Positions 5,740 to 8,753 of a DNA stretch of 8,753 nt are shown piece by piece. The notes below the pieces were generated by a model. The model made no database searches, was not told the origin of the DNA, and saw only the letters and a program-made list of their open reading frames with translations. The DNA is from Gammaproteobacteria bacterium (GTDB lineage Bacteria > Pseudomonadota > Gammaproteobacteria > HK1). The DNA lies in NCBI GenBank assembly GCA_013042035.1, contig JABDQX010000166.1, positions 1 through 8,753 of the forward strand, in the 5' to 3' direction. The translations under genes and the position numbers were made by a program. The stretch's first letter is position 1. Every line of letters starts with the position of its first letter.

Positions 5740-6993
5740 TTACAGTTCCCAAAGCCTGGACAGCGGCACGGCGAGAAAACCGGCGCGCCCCAACGGCAGG
5801 ATATCGGCGCCATCATACAGAACAATGCCCGACTGAAAATTCGATCCCGCTAAACCGGCCAGCCGCTCCAGCCCCCGGGCATCGGCTGGCGAGACCGATT
5901 GCGAAAGTTTTATCTCGATGCCCCAGACGCGTTTTCCCTTGGTGATGACGCAATCGACTTCCACCTTGTCCTTGTCACGATAGTGCCAGATTCGCAATTG
6001 CGGATGGCTCCAACCCGCCTGACTGATGATCTGCTGCACGATGAAGGATTCCAGCAACCGGCCAAAACGCGGGCGTTCCGATAGCCACATGGACGGTTCC
6101 AGATCTTCTAGCGTAGCGGCCAGACCGCTGTCGCACAGATGAATCTTCGGAGTCTTGACGAGGCGTTTCCCGGCATTGTCATGCCAGGCGGGCAGGCGGC
6201 GGATCAGAAAGAGTTTTTCCAGGATGGAAAGATGGCGTTCCACGGTGGCGCGGGCGCATCCGAGATCCGAGGCCAGATTGGAGACATTCAGTAATGTGGC
6301 CGTGCGGTGAGCGAGCAATTCTATGAGTCTTGCCAGATCCGCGCCCTCTTTTACCTGGGCCACATCCCGGATATCCCGTTCGATCACAGAGCTGAGATAT
6401 TGGCGCCGCCATTGTCGGGCTCGTTCCGGAGGACGCAAGCAAGCTTCCGGATAACCGCCCGCCACCAAGCGCTCGGGCAAGGTGGAGCGTTTCGGGGGGC
6501 GGGCACCGGTAATGTCCGGGGTGATTTTTCCCGACAGCCAATCTTCGAGAAACCGGCCCGGCGTCTTTTCTTTTTCAGATTCACTGAACGGCTGGAGGTA
6601 GAGGCACTCCATGCGCCCCGCCAGGGAATCGGCCAGACGCGGGAGCTGCAACAGATTAGCCGATCCGGTCAACAAAAAGCGGCCCGGTCTGCGATCGTTG
6701 TCCACGCTGCGCTTGATCGCCAAGGTCAGTTCCGGAACCCGCTGGACTTCATCGATGGTGACGAAATCCGGCAACTCGGCAAGAAAACCCTGAGGATCCT
6801 TGCGGGCAACGGAAAGGTAAGCGGCGTCATCCATATTGATGAAGACTCGATCCGGGTCCAGATGCGCCGCCAGGGTGGACTTTCCACACTGCCGGGAGCC
6901 GAGAAGACAGACCACCGGCGTATCGGCCAGCGCGGTTAGCAGGCCGGCGCGCAGCCCGCGCGCCAGATAAGGTTGTCCGTCCAATTGCAACAT
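5740..6993 (-). CDS. AAA ATPase with C-terminal DUF4143 domain (copy 1)
   Basis: A 417-residue protein of the AAA / DUF4143 family, widespread in bacteria and archaea and of unclear physiological role. Walker A is GSRQCGKST (32-40), Walker B FVTIDE (77-82), followed by VQRVPE, and a sensor-like LTGSAN lies at 108-113. A winged-helix segment at about 234-270 (LASDLGCARATVERHLSILEKL) may bind DNA. The C-terminal DUF4143 part has a PD-(D/E)XK-like pattern: E315, D347 in EVDCVI, and E360-x-K362 in GIEIK. The protein is likely cytoplasmic, with no signal or membrane segment. I chose ATG 6993. A frame open to TTG 7059 would add 22 residues, but that stretch is a non-coding 23-nt repeat array whose period is not a multiple of three. 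No Shine-Dalgarno is seen before the ATG. It closely resembles the ATPase encoded by the next gene upstream (7168-8415). Confidence 0.88.
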   Translation of the reverse strand: MLQLDGQPYLARGLRAGLLTALADTPVVCLLGSRQCGKSTLAAHLDPDRVFINMDDAAYLSVARKDPQGFLAELPDFVTIDEVQRVPELTLAIKRSVDNDRRPGRFLLTGSANLLQLPRLADSLAGRMECLYLQPFSESEKEKTPGRFLEDWLSGKITPDITGARPPKRSTLPERLVAGGYPEACLRPPERARQWRRQYLSSVIERDIRDVAQVKEGADLARLIELLAHRTATLLNVSNLASDLGCARATVERHLSILEKLFLIRRLPAWHDNAGKRLVKTPKIHLCDSGLAATLEDLEPSMWLSERPRFGRLLESFIVQQIISQAGWSHPQLRIWHYRDKDKVEVDCVITKGKRVWGIEIKLSQSVSPADARGLERLAGLAGSNFQSGIVLYDGADILPLGRAGFLAVPLSRLWEL

Positions 6994-7082
6994 ATATTGG
7001 CGTCTATTTGTAATATTGAATCGCGTCCAATTGTAATGTGCATGACCGTCCGATTGCAAAGTCCGGGGGTATGAAATTGTAT
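6968..7082 (-). repeat. 23-nt-period direct repeat array ahead of ATPase copy 1
   Basis: Read on the minus strand, four units of exactly 23 nt follow each other at 7059-7037, 7036-7014, 7013-6991 and 6990-6968. A degenerate fifth at 7082-7060 keeps only the first 8 nt. The units share a 14-nt core, TTRCAAWYRGACGS, with variants TTGCAATCGGACGG, TTACAATTGGACGC, TTACAAATAGACGC and TTGCAATTGGACGG. The remaining 9 nt vary freely. The third unit ends with the ATG of the ATPase gene, and the core of the fourth forms codons 2-6. Repeated operator sites, or a leader-RNA repeat controlling translation, are possible roles. Confidence 0.8.
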
Positions 7083-7167
7083 AGTAGTCACCGATCCGGC
7101 TGATAAATCATAATGAATAAGCGCCTCTATGGCTCGCGTGGAACACGGCGCTGGCGCGCCTATTCCA

Positions 7168-8415
7168 CTACAGCTCCCAGAGTCTGGACAGGGGTACGGC
7201 GAGAAAGCGGGGATCTCCGAGCGGGAGAATACTGTCTCCCGCGTAAAAAACGATACCGCCCTGGAAATCGGAACCGGCCTGTTCAGCAAGCCGGTGGAGC
7301 CCTTTCAGATCGCCGGAACCGACGGAGCGGGAGGTTTTGACTTCCACGCCCCAGACAGCGGAGGCCTTGGTGATGACGCAATCCACCTCCACCTGATCGC
7401 GGTCGCGATAGTGGTAAAACTCCAGCGCGGGATCGCTCCACCCCGACAGGGCGATAAGTTGCTGCACGACGAAGGATTCAAGCAGGCAACCGTAGTCCTG
7501 ACGCCGAGTGTTCCAGTCCTCCGGGGAGAGATCCATCAAAGTGGCCGCAAGACCGGTGTCGAGGAAATGGATTTTCGGGCTTTTCACGAGCCGCTTGCCA
7601 CGGTTGCGATGCCACGCCGGCAGAAGACGGACCAGGAACAATCGTTCCAGGATATCGAGATAGTGATTGACGGTGTCGCGATCGAGACCGAGGTCGCGAC
7701 CGAAGGCGCTGCGATTGAGCAAGGAACCGGATTGGCGCGCAATTTTGGCAAGCACGGTTTGGAGCCGCGTGGCATCGCGCACGCGGGCAATGTCGGGGAC
7801 ATCGCGCTCGATGATGGCGCGAAGGTAATTCCTGCGCCATTGGCCGGCGCGGCGCGGCGCGCGCCGGAGGGTCTCCGGATATCCGCCCGCCACCAGCCGC
7901 GCGGGCAGATCGACCGGGGAATGGGAGGAAGATGGACGGATTTCGGGAGCAAGCCCCCCACCAAGGAAGATTTCCAGGAAGGCGCCCGGGGATCCTTGCT
8001 TTTCCGCCTCGGTCAGTGGATGGAGCTGGAGGATTTCCATGCGCCCGGCCAGGGATTCGCTGGCGCGCGGCAGCAGGAGGAGATTGGCCGAACCGGTGAG
8101 GATGAAGCGACCGGGGATCCGGTTTTCATCCACCGCCACCTTGATTGCACGCAAGATTTCAGGGACGCGCTGAACCTCGTCCAGGGTAACCCGTTCGGGC
8201 AGTCCCCGCACAAAGCCGCCGGGGTCGGCGCGGGCGGTTTGGGCAAGTTCCTCATTGTCGAGATCGAGATAGGCGCGTTCGGGGGTGATGGTTCGGACGA
8301 GCGTACTTTTACCGCACTGCCGGGAACCGAGCAGGCAGACCACGGGGGTATCGGCGAGCGCCTCGTCGATGGCACGCCGCAGATGACGTTCGATGAAATG
8401 AGAATCTTCGGCCAT
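7168..8415 (-). CDS. AAA ATPase with C-terminal DUF4143 domain (copy 2)
   Basis: A 415-residue paralogue of the ATPase encoded at 5740-6993, on the same strand and upstream of it, 174 nt away. Walker A is GSRQCGKST (30-38), Walker B RVTLDE (75-80), then VQRVPE and LTGSAN. The PD-(D/E)XK-like pattern is E313, D345 in EVDCVI, and E358-x-K360 in GVEVK. A winged-helix segment, FGRDLGLDRDTVNHYLDILERL, lies in the middle. The two proteins share long identical stretches (LADTPVVCLLGSRQCGKSTL; FLAVPLSRLWEL at the C-terminus). They diverge most in the first 20 residues and around 150-190. The gene is visibly richer in GC than the sulfotransferase region, which may indicate separate origin. The ATG at 8415 lies inside the last copy of a 23-nt repeat array, and no Shine-Dalgarno precedes it. 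The middle contains no frameshift, so the gene appears functional. Confidence 0.88.
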   Translation of the reverse strand: MAEDSHFIERHLRRAIDEALADTPVVCLLGSRQCGKSTLVRTITPERAYLDLDNEELAQTARADPGGFVRGLPERVTLDEVQRVPEILRAIKVAVDENRIPGRFILTGSANLLLLPRASESLAGRMEILQLHPLTEAEKQGSPGAFLEIFLGGGLAPEIRPSSSHSPVDLPARLVAGGYPETLRRAPRRAGQWRRNYLRAIIERDVPDIARVRDATRLQTVLAKIARQSGSLLNRSAFGRDLGLDRDTVNHYLDILERLFLVRLLPAWHRNRGKRLVKSPKIHFLDTGLAATLMDLSPEDWNTRRQDYGCLLESFVVQQLIALSGWSDPALEFYHYRDRDQVEVDCVITKASAVWGVEVKTSRSVGSGDLKGLHRLAEQAGSDFQGGIVFYAGDSILPLGDPRFLAVPLSRLWEL

Positions 8416-8557
8416 TTGCGGGATAGTATGCCGGCAAATTGCGGGTTAGACAACCGGCAGATTGCGGGTTACGAGTGCAGGAAGTCTGGGAAGGGCCCCG
8501 TTTTTTGCATTCCGGAGGCGCGGCGGATTGCGGGATAAAGACCCGGCGGATTGCGGG
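8400..8557 (-). repeat. 23-nt-period direct repeat array ahead of ATPase copy 2
   Basis: Read on the minus strand, the heptamer CCCGCAA starts units at 8557, 8534, 8468, 8445 and 8422. The two blocks (8557-8512 and 8468-8400) have exact 23-nt spacing. Between them lies one degenerate unit at 8511-8489 (AATGCAAAAAACGGG) and a 20-nt stretch without recognisable repeat. The core is CCCGCAATYYGCCGG; the last unit reads CCCGCAAATGGCCG and carries the ATG of the gene. Variable parts differ in each unit. The core is related to that of the array ahead of ATPase copy 1. Confidence 0.78.
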
Positions 8558-8753
8558 CATACGCACCAACTTAACCGCCGATGATACTTTTCCGCTCTGT
8601 GCTCTCCGCGTCCTCTGTGGTAGAAGAAATTTTAAGAAACAACCATATATAGCCTAGTTCAGCCGAGCCGCTACCCTGGGTTGCCTCATAGTCGGCGCAG
8701 CCGTTCACAGGCAAGCTCTATATCGTGAAACTGTTTTGCAAAGCAAAATCTGG
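8558..8753. other. Spacer upstream of the ATPase pair
   Basis: No gene is supported here. It contains the right copy of the direct repeat (8572-8606) and a small hairpin TTTTGC-AAA-GCAAAA (8734-8748) near the window edge. A promoter for the ATPase pair would be expected within or upstream of the array, but no convincing -35/-10 pair was found. Confidence 0.5.
8572..8606 (+). repeat. Direct repeat bracketing the ATPase region, right copy
   Basis: TAACCGCCG (8572-8580), a 5-nt gap, then 21 nt (8586-8606) identical to 4927-4947. It continues into CCGCGTCCTCTGTGGT, a typical extension of this CTCTGTG-type intergenic repeat that the left copy lacks. Confidence 0.65.

Noticed and set aside
5613..5945. 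110-codon frame on the plus strand
   Set aside because: Most of it lies opposite the 3' end of ATPase copy 1, and the translation is low-complexity with no family resemblance.
7060..7110. Sigma70 promoter for ATPase copy 1 with TACAAT (7081-7076, minus strand) as -10
   Set aside because: The -10 is good, but the hexamer 17 nt upstream is ATCAGC, a poor -35, and TACAAT belongs to the degenerate repeat unit. Not enough to annotate.
7129..8538. 469-codon open frame on the plus strand, antisense to ATPase copy 2
   Set aside because: It mirrors a well-supported ATPase gene. GC-rich codon use leaves the opposite frame open, and the translation shows no domain. A similar, shorter frame at 6307-6939 lies opposite the same region of ATPase copy 1, as expected of a shadow.
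8400..8557. CRISPR array
   Set aside because: The conserved core is about 14-15 nt and the variable part 8-9 nt, far shorter than CRISPR repeats and spacers. No cas gene is present, and the last unit overlaps a start codon. The same applies to 6968-7082.
8686..8753. Possible C-terminal tail of a minus-strand gene entering from the right edge (…FHDIELACERLRRL, stop at 8686)
   Set aside because: Only about 21 codons are visible. The sequence looks protein-like but is too short to support a call.

Overview
The window appears to come from a Gram-negative bacterium, most likely a member of the Pseudomonadota. This is inference from moderate GC, a GGCAT-ATGCC palindromic intergenic repeat of a type common in proteobacteria, and the gene families present. 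Nothing fixes the taxon. No rRNA or tRNA gene was seen.

Left part (132-4666, + strand): four genes in one direction. They encode a 489-residue cytoplasmic seven-bladed beta-propeller protein of unknown role, a 176-residue acidic coiled-coil protein that starts 2 nt after it, a stand-alone PAPS-type sulfotransferase, and a fusion of an acyl carrier protein with a second sulfotransferase. The ACP-sulfotransferase pairing recalls the sulfating modules of polyketide and olefin pathways (CurM, Ols). This suggests sulfation of an acyl chain while it is attached to the carrier, but no ketosynthase, thioesterase or adenylation enzyme lies in the window. A 20-bp inverted repeat and a terminator-like hairpin with a T run separate the second and third genes.

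Middle part (4667-5739): about 1 kb with no intact gene, full of debris. It holds a nested hairpin, dispersed repeat copies, a GGCAT-ATGCC palindrome, a 169-bp element with 22-bp terminal inverted repeats (MITE-like), a fragment with an IS630-type transposase N-terminus, and a 53-codon truncated PIN-like gene.

Right part (5740-8560, - strand): two tandem paralogous AAA ATPase / DUF4143 proteins (417 and 415 residues). Both have intact Walker motifs, a winged-helix segment and a PD-(D/E)XK-like C-terminal motif. Each is preceded by an array of short direct repeats with a 23-nt period. The cores of the two arrays are related (GCAATYnGnCGG), the last copy in each overlaps or abuts the start codon, and neither gene has a clear Shine-Dalgarno sequence. 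These gene-linked 23-nt arrays are the strongest candidate for an undescribed system here. The ATPase and debris region is bracketed by two imperfect copies of a ~36-bp direct repeat (4911-4947 and 8572-8606).
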